Shown here piece by piece: positions 1 through 6,246 of a DNA stretch of 8,865 nucleotides. A program made the position numbers and the translations under genes. The stretch spans positions 1 to 8,865 of the forward strand of contig JANTGD010000129.1 of NCBI GenBank assembly GCA_024763135.1. The letters run 5' to 3'. Source of the DNA: Thiotrichales bacterium. Its GTDB lineage: Bacteria > Pseudomonadota > Gammaproteobacteria > UWMA-0217. The notes under the pieces were generated by a model. That model was given only the letters and a program-made list of their open reading frames with translations. It was not told where the DNA came from and ran no database searches. Positions within the stretch are counted from its first letter, which is position 1; each line of letters opens with the position of its first letter.

Positions 1-97
1 GCTTGCCAAGGACGCTGCCATTGCCTGCGCTCTGCGCCTTGATGCGCAGCATCACAAAAGCGCTGAGTCCGTCATTTTAAACTGGACGAGGTACTAG
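1..97 (+). repeat. Left copy of a 97-bp inverted repeat, probable end of an insertion element
   Basis: This stretch reappears in reverse complement at 8748-8844 with 94 of 97 bases identical (differences at 16, 28 and 31). Identity stops abruptly after the CTAG at 94-97. The repeat reaches the first base of the window, so it probably continues outside. Reading from base 2 it stays open for 31 codons and stops at the TAG at 95-97, ending in ILNWTRY. All three differences between the copies fall at third codon positions in that frame and are silent, which suggests the C-terminus of a real protein, most simply a transposase. I do not recognise the family. The CTAG at the junction would suit an element that targets CTAG, as reported for the IS630 and IS701 families, but that is inference. 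Confidence 0.8.
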
Positions 98-119
98 CGA
101 CTTTTACAACAGTCTGCTT

Positions 120-222
120 ACACCGCTCTCCAGAGCCAATAGTGCAGCATGCGGTCCTTTTGCCTGAGCGTTTACGGGCGGAAATGCGCCTTCGGCGGGG
201 TCAAAACCCACTCTCCCACAGC
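120..222 (-). ncRNA. Glycine riboswitch (gcvT motif), single aptamer
   Basis: Read on the minus strand, this stretch carries the conserved blocks of the glycine aptamer in the right order: GGGAGAG at 217-211, a GGGT-TTTG-ACCC hairpin at 209-198, GCCGAAGGCGCA at 196-185, CTCAGGCAAAAGGACC at 168-153, and CTCTGGAGAG at 135-126. The last block also matches the closing segment of known aptamers. Such RNAs bind glycine and usually switch on glycine cleavage genes (gcvT and partners) or glycine transport. Only one aptamer is visible; no second set of blocks occurs upstream as far as 401. The controlled gene should lie to the left, but only 28 bases separate the aptamer from the repeat at 1-97, so the native target is absent or displaced. 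A weak -10-like TATGAT lies on the minus strand at 286-281, with no good -35. Confidence 0.9.
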
Positions 223-401
223 TGCCGGACTTAAAACGCAACCGCATCGGTTTTTCGCGTCCAGCCCATTGGAACCACCCATCATAATCTACTCAGGCGC
301 AGACTAAAACCCGAACGTACCGAATTGCGTCGGTGACTGTGAACTTCCGCCCAAATCAAGCCGTAGATCGGCCGATAGGAGGTTATCGCAACATCGCTGC
401 T

Positions 402-569
402 TTAAGGAAGCTCTGATTAATTTTGGCGCGAGCAGATTGGGGTGAATAGTCGTTCAGTTCAAGGCGCGGATCGCACGGTATAGCTAACTATTGCGAAGAT
501 CCGCAACGGAGAAGTGGGCAATTTTACGCCGCAAGATGCCGTGTTACGAATTGATCAGAGCCTCCTTAA
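402..569. mobile_element. MITE-like non-coding element with terminal inverted repeats and TTAA duplication
   Basis: The left end GGAAGCTCTGATTAATT (406-422) and the reverse complement of the right end (549-565, GGAGGCTCTGATCAATT) agree at 15 of 17 bases. Each end is flanked by TTAA (402-405 and 566-569), consistent with a 4-bp target duplication. The 160-bp body has no useful ORF. It contains a nested inverted repeat (GCGGATC at 466-472 with GATCCGC at 498-504, then TCGCA/TGCGA inside), so it could fold into a cruciform or RNA hairpin. Ends starting GGAA and a YTAR-type target resemble IS5-group elements, which might mobilise it in trans; this is inference. It lies just downstream of the M48 protease gene. 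Its right 50 bp recurs at 5711-5760. Confidence 0.72.
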
Positions 570-589
570 CAGCCTATTAAGCGTCTGGC

Positions 590-2134
590 CTAGGGGGCCA
601 CGCGCGCCGCCACAATGCGGGTGCGTAACCCTTTGACGCGTTCGGGACTGGTTTTCAAGCCCAAATCGACCAGCGACTTGCGGCCCGCTTTGAGCACACC
701 TTGCAACGGGCGACGGATCTCCTGAGTACGCCCGGTGTTATCGCTGAACTGAATCAATACCACGATGCCTGTAATATCTCTGGGTGTGGGATTACTGACT
801 TCCGCTTTGACACGCCCTGTCTGATCGATACCTGAACGCAACTGCAGATACTTGTCCGGATGCGCGGGCAAATCCATTTCCAGCAATGCGCTATAAGCCG
901 ATTTGCCCGTTTGGCTGGGATCTTTGGCTGCCTTGGCATAGTAGTCTTTGGCTTTTGCGAATTGTTTACGTGCTTTAGCAATATTCCCCAGCTCGTAGTA
1001 AGCGCTCGAAGTCGGAAGCAGTGCGACGCTGGCCTGCAAATCCTGCTCGGCGGGGGTCATCTCTTTGAGCTTGGCATGCAGTAGTCCGCGCTGCAGATAA
1101 AAATAAAAAAATTGATCATTGAGATCGAGCGCCGCGTCATAATCACGCATCGCTTTCGCCGTATTGCCGGCCTGAGTTTCAGCATCACCGAGCAAGCCAA
1201 AGAACAATGCTTCCCGCGGCTCGATATTAACAGCCTGCAAAGCAAGCCCCCGAGCCTGTGCTGCGTTACCTTCGGCCAATTTTTTACGCCCCTTGTCGTA
1301 TGCGGCATAGGCAGGTTTCGTACGTATCAGCTGAGCCATTTTCGCGCGGTAGCGTTCTGCCCCTACATACCCACCCGTAGGCAAAGTCTTCGCGGTTTCG
1401 ATATTCGCATCGACACGTTCCTGAGAGGGAGGATGGCTAGCAAACAAGCCCGCCAGCCAATCCGTTTCTCCGCGTTTAGCCAACTCCACAAACGTTTTTT
1501 GCAATTCAATCGCACCCTGGGGATCGTAACCTGCGCGCGACATGTAGATCATGCCGTAATGATCTGCTTCGCGTTCGTGGTCACGACTGAATTTCGAGCT
1601 GACGAGCTGCGCACCAATCCCAGCGCCAGCCTCAGCAAGCTGCGCATAATCTTTACCCTGAGTGCCGATCACCGTCGCCACTATGGCCCCCTGCAACAGG
1701 ACCCCACGGGACATTTGCTGTGCGGTATGCCGCGCTGCCGCATGGACAATTTCATGCCCCAAAACAGCTGCCAGTTCGGCTTCACTTTTAAGTTCCGTCA
1801 GCAACCCCCGGTTGACCACAATCTTGCCACCCGGAAGCGCCCAGGCGTTGGGGGTGGAGTTGTTTAACACCTTAAACTCGTAAGGAAGCGGTCGGTCGGC
1901 GACGGCCGCGAGCTTTTTGCCAACGCTCTGCACATACGTCACCACCTCCGGATCCGCAACATAATCTCCGCCCTGCATCTGGCGCAAAGGAGCATACTGC
2001 GTCTGACCAATGTTGAGCTCCTGCGCTTCGGAAACTAGGCTCAATTGCCGTTTCCCCGTCACCGGATTGGTGGCACAGCCTGCCACTAAAGCCAAGGCTG
2101 CGAAAAATACCAGTGATTTTTTCAGTATGAACAT
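590..2134 (-). CDS. bepA: M48-family metalloprotease lipoprotein with TPR repeats (BepA-like)
   Basis: The predicted zinc metalloprotease has 514 residues. A signal peptide ends in the lipobox LVAG-C20, so the mature protein should be lipid-anchored, probably at the inner face of the outer membrane. The peptidase domain (about 35-260) has the HEIVH zinc site (H127, E128, H131), the third ligand in READHYG (E189), and a downstream SHPP motif (H234), equivalent to the histidine on the regulatory loop of E. coli BepA. Residues about 280-405 look like TPR helices, as in BepA, which helps assemble or degrade outer-membrane proteins such as LptD. Residues about 428-514 look beta-rich and are not obviously part of BepA. 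The start is supported by AGGAAGG two or more bases upstream of ATG (2137-2145). It lies 88 bases after rpiA on the same strand and may be cotranscribed. The family is certain; the symbol is by resemblance. Confidence 0.92.
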   Translation of the reverse strand: MFILKKSLVFFAALALVAGCATNPVTGKRQLSLVSEAQELNIGQTQYAPLRQMQGGDYVADPEVVTYVQSVGKKLAAVADRPLPYEFKVLNNSTPNAWALPGGKIVVNRGLLTELKSEAELAAVLGHEIVHAAARHTAQQMSRGVLLQGAIVATVIGTQGKDYAQLAEAGAGIGAQLVSSKFSRDHEREADHYGMIYMSRAGYDPQGAIELQKTFVELAKRGETDWLAGLFASHPPSQERVDANIETAKTLPTGGYVGAERYRAKMAQLIRTKPAYAAYDKGRKKLAEGNAAQARGLALQAVNIEPREALFFGLLGDAETQAGNTAKAMRDYDAALDLNDQFFYFYLQRGLLHAKLKEMTPAEQDLQASVALLPTSSAYYELGNIAKARKQFAKAKDYYAKAAKDPSQTGKSAYSALLEMDLPAHPDKYLQLRSGIDQTGRVKAEVSNPTPRDITGIVVLIQFSDNTGRTQEIRRPLQGVLKAGRKSLVDLGLKTSPERVKGLRTRIVAARVAP

Positions 2135-2198
2135 AACCCCTTCCTATGTGGTTTCGAGGCTCGGCCAAATAGACCGATCCTGATTCTCGAAAGACCGG

Positions 2199-2217
2199 TT
2201 CGCTCGCGCTCAGCGAA
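2199..2217 (-). other. Small perfect hairpin between rpiA and the M48 gene
   Basis: TTCGCT and AGCGAA pair perfectly around a 7-base loop, six bases past the rpiA stop codon. No run of T follows on the minus strand, so it is not a convincing intrinsic terminator. It could attenuate or stabilise an rpiA-M48 transcript. Nothing beyond the pairing supports a function. Confidence 0.3.
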
Positions 2218-2222
2218 ATGTA

Positions 2223-2885
2223 TCAATGAGCATGCAGAGTACGCACGCCCTCGGCACCACCGAGTATGAGCACATCAGCAGGGCGATGGGCAAACAGTCC
2301 GTTGGTCACAACCCCGGGTATCATATTGATCTTTTCTTCAAGCTGCAGGGGTTCCATGATTTCCATATTTTTAATATCCAGTATCACATTGCCATTGTCC
2401 GTGGTGAATCCCTCGCGCCATACTGGTTGCCCGCCCAATTTTACCAATTGACGTGCGACGAAACTCTGCGCCATGGGAATGACTTCCACAGGCAAAGGAA
2501 ATTTGCCCAATACACTCACGAGCTTGGACTCATCAGCGATACATACAAATTGTTCACTGGCGCCGGCAACGATCTTTTCGCGCGTCAAGGCTCCGCCGCC
2601 ACCTTTAATCAGTTGTAGCTGATGATTCGCCTCGTCAGCGCCGTCGACGTAAAGCGCCAGATCGCCGACCTGATTGAGATCCAGAACCGGGATGCCATGC
2701 CCTCTCAAGCGGTCTGCGCTTGCTTCTGAACTGGCCACAGTACCATCGATCTTCCCCTTGATCTTGGCTAATAAATCAATAAAATGATTGGCCGTGGAGC
2801 CAGTACCTATGCCCACGATCATTCCGTTCTCAACATAGTCTATTGCGGCTTGCGCCGCAGCTTTTTTCATCTCATCTGGGTTCAT
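2223..2885 (-). CDS. rpiA: Ribose-5-phosphate isomerase A
   Basis: This cytoplasmic enzyme interconverts ribose 5-phosphate and ribulose 5-phosphate in the non-oxidative pentose phosphate pathway. Its 220 residues match the usual RpiA length (219 in E. coli). The phosphate-binding GIGTGSTA is at about 25-32, followed by SSEAS at 52-56. The active-site run DGADE gives D81 and D84, KGGGGAL gives K94, and TREK gives E103. These numbers are identical to the E. coli catalytic residues, which supports the chosen start. AGAGGTG lies upstream of the ATG as a ribosome-binding site. The gene is divergent from ilvA across 125 bases, an arrangement also found in Pseudomonas, and is followed by the M48 gene on the same strand. 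Nothing is missing or odd. Confidence 0.97.
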   Translation of the reverse strand: MNPDEMKKAAAQAAIDYVENGMIVGIGTGSTANHFIDLLAKIKGKIDGTVASSEASADRLRGHGIPVLDLNQVGDLALYVDGADEANHQLQLIKGGGGALTREKIVAGASEQFVCIADESKLVSVLGKFPLPVEVIPMAQSFVARQLVKLGGQPVWREGFTTDNGNVILDIKNMEIMEPLQLEEKINMIPGVVTNGLFAHRPADVLILGGAEGVRTLHAH

Positions 2886-2974
2886 TTTTTACACCTCTAC
2901 ACAATGGATTGACGCCGCCAGGATGCTGTGACCGGCGTCTTGTCAAAAACCGGCACGCATGATAGCGGCCCCGA

Positions 2975-2989
2975 CTTGTCGCCGACAAG
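2975..2989 (+). promoter_or_regulatory. Perfect inverted repeat in the rpiA/ilvA divergent promoter region
   Basis: CTTGTC and GACAAG form a perfect 6-bp inverted repeat around GCC, 21 bases before the ilvA start codon and just upstream of its likely ribosome-binding site (AAGG near 3001). It could be an operator half-site pair or a 5' UTR hairpin. A TTGTCA/TTGACA box on either strand at 2940-2946 may be a -35 element, but I found no well-spaced -10 partner. No isoleucine leader peptide is visible. Confidence 0.3.
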
Positions 2990-3010
2990 CACGGCGTATA
3001 AGGTTGCGCC

Positions 3011-4525
3011 ATGACAACTAAGTACATTGAACGCATTCTCACCGCTCGCGTCTACGACGTGGCTGACGAGACCCCATTAGAGCTCGCCCCGCGTCTCTCA
3101 AGCCGTCTGGACAACCGTGTGCTGCTTAAGCGCGAAGACCTTCAGCCCGTGTTTTCCTTCAAACTCCGGGGCGCCTATAACAAGCTGTACCGACTCTCCG
3201 ATGACGAGAAATCTCACGGCGTTATCGCTGCTTCGGCGGGTAACCACGCACAAGGCGTCGCACTGGCTGGAGCCGGTCTCGGCATCAAATCTATTATCGT
3301 CATGCCGCGCACCACTCCCGATATCAAGGTCGACTCGGTCAGACGCCTGGGAGGCCGCGCTATTCTGCATGGTGACAGTTACGACGAAGCGTATGCGCAT
3401 GCTCTAAAACTCGCCGAAGAACAAGGCCTGAGCTTTATTCACCCTTTCGATGATCCCGATGTCATCGCGGGACAGGGTACCATCGCCATGGAAATCATGC
3501 GCCAACATCCTGACCCCATCGACGCGATTTTTGTACCGGTGGGCGGAGGCGGCCTGATCGCAGGCATTTCAGCGTACATCAAATACCTGCGCCCGGAGAT
3601 CAAGATCATCGGAGTCGAACCTGACGATTCGCCCACTCTGCACGAGGCACTGAAAAAAAATCGCCGCGTCATGCTGGATGAGGTCGGACTGTTTGCCGAT
3701 GGAGTAGCCGTCCGGCAAATTGGTAAAGAAACCTTCCGCATCGCAAAAAAATGCGTCGACGAAACCATTCTGGTCAGTACCGATGAAATCTGCGCAGCAA
3801 TTAAAGATATTTTTGAAGATACCCGGAGCATGACCGAACCCGCTGGGGCCCTAGCCATTGCAGGGATTAAAAAATATGTTGAATCCCAAGGGCTCAAAGA
3901 GAAAACCCTGGTCGCAATCAACAGCGGTGCCAATCTCAATTTCGAGCGCTTACGCCATGTGACCGAGCGCGCCGAAGTTGGCGAAGGTCGCGAAGCCTTG
4001 CTTGCAGTCACGATCCCCGAACGCCCGGGCAGTTTCAAAACATTTTCTCAGGCAATCGGTAAACGTGGTATTACAGAGTTCAATTATCGCTACGCTGATC
4101 ATCGGGATGCGTTGGTCTTTGCCGGCATTAAACTTAGCCAGGGTGAGTCGGAAAAACGGACATTGATGGATCATCTGCAAGCCCAGGGCTATGCAGTGCT
4201 CGATATTACCGATAACGATGTCGCCAAATTACATTTGCGGTATATGGTGGGCGGCCACGCGCCGAATGTACACAATGAACGTTTGTTTCGCTTTGTCTTT
4301 CCAGAAAGACCGGGCGCATTGCAACGATTCCTCACCGCGCTGGGTAATCGCTGGAATATCAGCCTGTTCCATTACCGAAATCATGGCTCGGCACATGGTC
4401 GTGTGCTAGTCGGTATCCAAACCCCCACCGCTGAATTGGATGAACTGAGAACCTCGCTCGATAAGCTGGGCTATCAATACTGGGAAGAATCGGACAACCC
4501 GGTCTACCGCTTATTCTTGAGTTAG
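3011..4525 (+). CDS. ilvA: Threonine ammonia-lyase (threonine deaminase), biosynthetic type
   Basis: The enzyme deaminates L-threonine to 2-oxobutanoate using pyridoxal phosphate, the first committed step of isoleucine synthesis. At 504 residues it is close to the long E. coli form (514). The PLP lysine is K51 in FSFKLRGAYN. ASAGNHAQG (74-82) supplies the cofactor-contacting Asn78, VGGGG (177-181) the phosphate-binding loop, and SGAN (305-308) the serine near the pyridine nitrogen. Two ACT-like domains follow, about 330-403 and 424-500, each opening with PERPG (336-340 and 431-435). This is the layout expected of the allosteric form inhibited by isoleucine and activated by valine. The catabolic TdcB type lacks these domains. 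The gene is divergent from rpiA and convergent with hemC (72 bases between stops). Confidence 0.97.
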   Translation: MTTKYIERILTARVYDVADETPLELAPRLSSRLDNRVLLKREDLQPVFSFKLRGAYNKLYRLSDDEKSHGVIAASAGNHAQGVALAGAGLGIKSIIVMPRTTPDIKVDSVRRLGGRAILHGDSYDEAYAHALKLAEEQGLSFIHPFDDPDVIAGQGTIAMEIMRQHPDPIDAIFVPVGGGGLIAGISAYIKYLRPEIKIIGVEPDDSPTLHEALKKNRRVMLDEVGLFADGVAVRQIGKETFRIAKKCVDETILVSTDEICAAIKDIFEDTRSMTEPAGALAIAGIKKYVESQGLKEKTLVAINSGANLNFERLRHVTERAEVGEGREALLAVTIPERPGSFKTFSQAIGKRGITEFNYRYADHRDALVFAGIKLSQGESEKRTLMDHLQAQGYAVLDITDNDVAKLHLRYMVGGHAPNVHNERLFRFVFPERPGALQRFLTALGNRWNISLFHYRNHGSAHGRVLVGIQTPTAELDELRTSLDKLGYQYWEESDNPVYRLFLS

Positions 4526-4550
4526 ACATGCAGGCGCCAAGGAGCCGGCC

Positions 4551-4595
4551 AATACCGAACGCCGGGAGGATAGTGCCTGGCTGATACCCGGTATT
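4551..4595. terminator. Weak inverted repeat in the ilvA/hemC convergent gap
   Basis: AATACCG (4551-4557) and CGGTATT (4589-4595) are perfect complements separated by 31 bases. The loop is long and no T-run follows on either strand, so this is a poor intrinsic terminator. It is the only symmetrical structure I see between the two convergent genes. Confidence 0.2.
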
Positions 4596-4597
4596 CA

Positions 4598-5530
4598 TCA
4601 ATCCAAGGCAGCAAGGATCTGGTCAGCACCGCGGGATAACAACTCCTCCGCCAACTCAGTCCCCAAAGCTTCTGCGTCTGCGAGCGACCCACGACGGTCG
4701 CCGGCAATCACTTGCTGACCATCCAGGCTGGCGACCAGGCCTCGGAGCCAAAGCGCTTCATCTTCGATCACCGCGAATGCACCAATAGGTACTTGGCAGC
4801 CCCCCTCGAGACGATGATTGAATGCACGTTCGGCGCTGACCCGTATAAAGGTAGGTTCATCACGCAGAAACTGCAGCAGCCCCTGAGTCTGGGTATCATC
4901 CGCGCGGCACTCAATCCCGACAGCGCCCTGACCAACCGCGGGGAGCATAATATCTGCGGGGATTTGATTGCGTATTCGGGAATCTAGTGCCAAGCGGATC
5001 AAACCTGCCGATGCGAGCACAATCGCATCAAAATCACCACGATCGAGTTTCGCCAGACGCGTTTGCACATTGCCGCGCAGACTCAAGATCTCCAAATCGG
5101 GCCGATAGTGTAATAACTGACTGGACCGTCTTAAACTCGAAGTGCCGACCCGAGCGCCCTTCGGTAATTGATCCAAATGGGTATAGCGGTTCGAAACAAA
5201 AGCGTCGAACGGTACTTCACGCTCACAGATCACAGGCAGCGCAAATCCCTGCGGCAGATTCATAGGGACGTCCTTCATGGAATGGACGGCAATGTCCGCC
5301 TGCCCCGTCTGCATGCCCTGCTCCAATTCCTTTACAAACAATCCCTTGCCACCAATCTTGGATAAGGGTGTATCGAGAATTTTATCGCCCTGCGTTGTCA
5401 TTGTGACCAGCTCAACCTCTAAAGCGGGATGTTCGGCCTGCAAGCGGCTGCGTACATATTCAGCCTGCCACAGGGCTAGAGGGCTTTTACGGGTTGCAAT
5501 TTTCAGTGCCATGGTTCGGGGCTCACTCAT
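4598..5530 (-). CDS. hemC: Hydroxymethylbilane synthase (porphobilinogen deaminase)
   Basis: The enzyme polymerises four porphobilinogen molecules into hydroxymethylbilane, the linear precursor of uroporphyrinogen III, haem, sirohaem and cobalamin. Its 310 residues are typical. IATRKSPLALWQ (11-22) is the conserved N-terminus. HSMKDVP (83-89) contains the catalytic D87, and LEGGCQVPIGA (241-251) contains C245, which carries the dipyrromethane cofactor; these sit three residues later than D84 and C242 of E. coli. Two starts are possible: ATG at 5530, used here, or ATG at 5512 (Met7). Neither has a strong Shine-Dalgarno sequence. In many gammaproteobacteria hemD follows hemC directly, but here the next gene is the convergent ilvA, so hemD must lie elsewhere. 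Confidence 0.96.
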   Translation of the reverse strand: MSEPRTMALKIATRKSPLALWQAEYVRSRLQAEHPALEVELVTMTTQGDKILDTPLSKIGGKGLFVKELEQGMQTGQADIAVHSMKDVPMNLPQGFALPVICEREVPFDAFVSNRYTHLDQLPKGARVGTSSLRRSSQLLHYRPDLEILSLRGNVQTRLAKLDRGDFDAIVLASAGLIRLALDSRIRNQIPADIMLPAVGQGAVGIECRADDTQTQGLLQFLRDEPTFIRVSAERAFNHRLEGGCQVPIGAFAVIEDEALWLRGLVASLDGQQVIAGDRRGSLADAEALGTELAEELLSRGADQILAALD

Positions 5531-5710
5531 CGGATTAAAACGAAAATACGGGACTAAAAGGCTGGCCGGAACCTAACTCTTGATCTCCCGCCGCCTTCGG
5601 GGCGCAAGACTGCCAGAAATCATGTCACAACGCACCCTGCAAGATGCGCGGGTGGCGTATGAGCATCGCCCTTCATGCGCAAAAGCGCGGCGCAACATCG
5701 AGCCAGCGTA

Positions 5711-5769
5711 GAAGTGGGCGATTTGACGCCGCAAGATGCCGTGTTACGAATTGATCAGAGTTCCCTGAA
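5711..5769. repeat. Truncated second copy of the MITE-like element (right end)
   Basis: Positions 5711-5760 match 511-560 at 48 of 50 bases, in the same orientation, and end with the same AATTGATCAGAG terminus. The final bases then diverge (TTCCCTGAA instead of CCTCCTTAA). No left terminal repeat of the GGAAGCTCTGATTAA type is found upstream, so this copy has lost its left part or belongs to a related subfamily with a different body. It lies upstream of hemC on the side away from the coding sequence. Confidence 0.75.
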
Positions 5770-5783
5770 TACCCCAATGTACC

Positions 5784-5944
5784 AGGCGCCTGCCCAAGAA
5801 AAGATAGCTTATGTAAAAAAGCCCGTTTGACCTTGTTTTACTCTCATTTTCGGTAAACAGGCATCACTATTCACCTCAAACTACCAAAAAAAGCGCTCAA
5901 AATGGCTTCCCCTCGCTACGACGCCTATTCTCGGGCAGGCGCCT
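5784..5944. repeat. 161-bp unit bounded by 20-bp inverted repeats
   Basis: AGGCGCCTGCCCAAGAAAAG at 5784-5803 pairs with CTATTCTCGGGCAGGCGCCT at 5925-5944, 18 of 20 bases complementary, including a 12-bp perfect outer block. The outermost AGGCGCCT is itself nearly palindromic. The interior is AT-rich with a small TGTTTTAC/GTAAACA hairpin near 5835-5865 and no ORF. It could be another small mobile element, a cruciform-forming site, or a structured RNA. I see no flanking target duplication, which weakens the mobile-element reading. Confidence 0.5.
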
Positions 5945-6063
5945 AAGCGGATAGTATGCGAGAACTGTGGTGTATCATCTTAGAAAACTACCCGTAGGCT
6001 GATCGCAGCGTAACTGCCACTGCCAAGCGGGCAACAAGACCATTCTTATGAGGTGCCCTCCGA

Positions 6064-6246
6064 ATGATCGTATCGGCTAACACGTCGCCACCGGGTCCGG
6101 CGTTTTTACCCTGGCCTTCAGTGGCACATCTCGTTTCAGCAAATCATTGGGCGGCTGGCTCAACATGCCTCCATAGCGTAACAGTGTCTGACTGGGCAGC
6201 TGGATCGGGTCGCGCAAATCGCATCGATCTGAGTCATTCTCGATGA
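6064..6246 (+). CDS. Doubtful 60-codon ORF overlapping the Nudix start by ATGA
   Basis: The frame opens at ATG 6064, has AGGTG at 6051-6055 as a possible ribosome-binding site, and closes with a TGA that shares four bases (ATGA, 6243-6246) with the Nudix start codon. That geometry is typical of translational coupling, and the Nudix gene has no evident Shine-Dalgarno sequence of its own. Against it, the predicted peptide has no recognisable domain, signal peptide or membrane segment, and its composition (Ser, Ala, Trp, Pro) looks like a chance reading. It may be a leader that delivers ribosomes to the Nudix gene, or nothing. Confidence 0.25.
   Translation: MIVSANTSPPGPAFLPWPSVAHLVSANHWAAGSTCLHSVTVSDWAAGSGRANRIDLSHSR

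Larger units (their letters stand above)
5531..6242. other. Gene-poor stretch between hemC and the Nudix gene
   Basis: This stretch of about 700 bases has no convincing gene. Within it I see a truncated repeat copy (5711-5769), a 161-bp unit bounded by inverted repeats (5784-5944), and a doubtful 60-codon ORF touching the Nudix start (6064-6246), all listed separately. The hemC promoter should lie near 5540-5600 on the minus strand, but no strong -35/-10 pair is apparent. A 29-codon frame from ATG 5622 runs into the repeat and looks like chance. Confidence 0.6.

Noticed and set aside
222..401. Possible second aptamer of a tandem glycine riboswitch.
   Set aside because: None of the conserved blocks is found in this stretch on the minus strand.
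1112..1867. Long open frame (251 codons) on the plus strand opposite the M48 gene.
   Set aside because: It lies wholly inside the clearly real M48 coding sequence, has no recognisable domain, and its codon positions mirror the opposite gene.
2940..2963. TTGTCA/TTGACA boxes as a divergent rpiA/ilvA promoter.
   Set aside because: The -35-like boxes are good, but no -10 element at acceptable spacing is present on either strand.
3439..4038. 199-codon minus-strand frame inside ilvA.
   Set aside because: Antisense shadow of a well-conserved gene; the peptide is Ser/Arg/Pro-rich with no motif.
5622..5711. 29-codon frame starting MSQRTLQDARV, which might be a truncated gene divergent from hemC.
   Set aside because: No ribosome-binding site and no family resemblance, and it ends at the edge of the repeat. 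I cannot separate it from chance.
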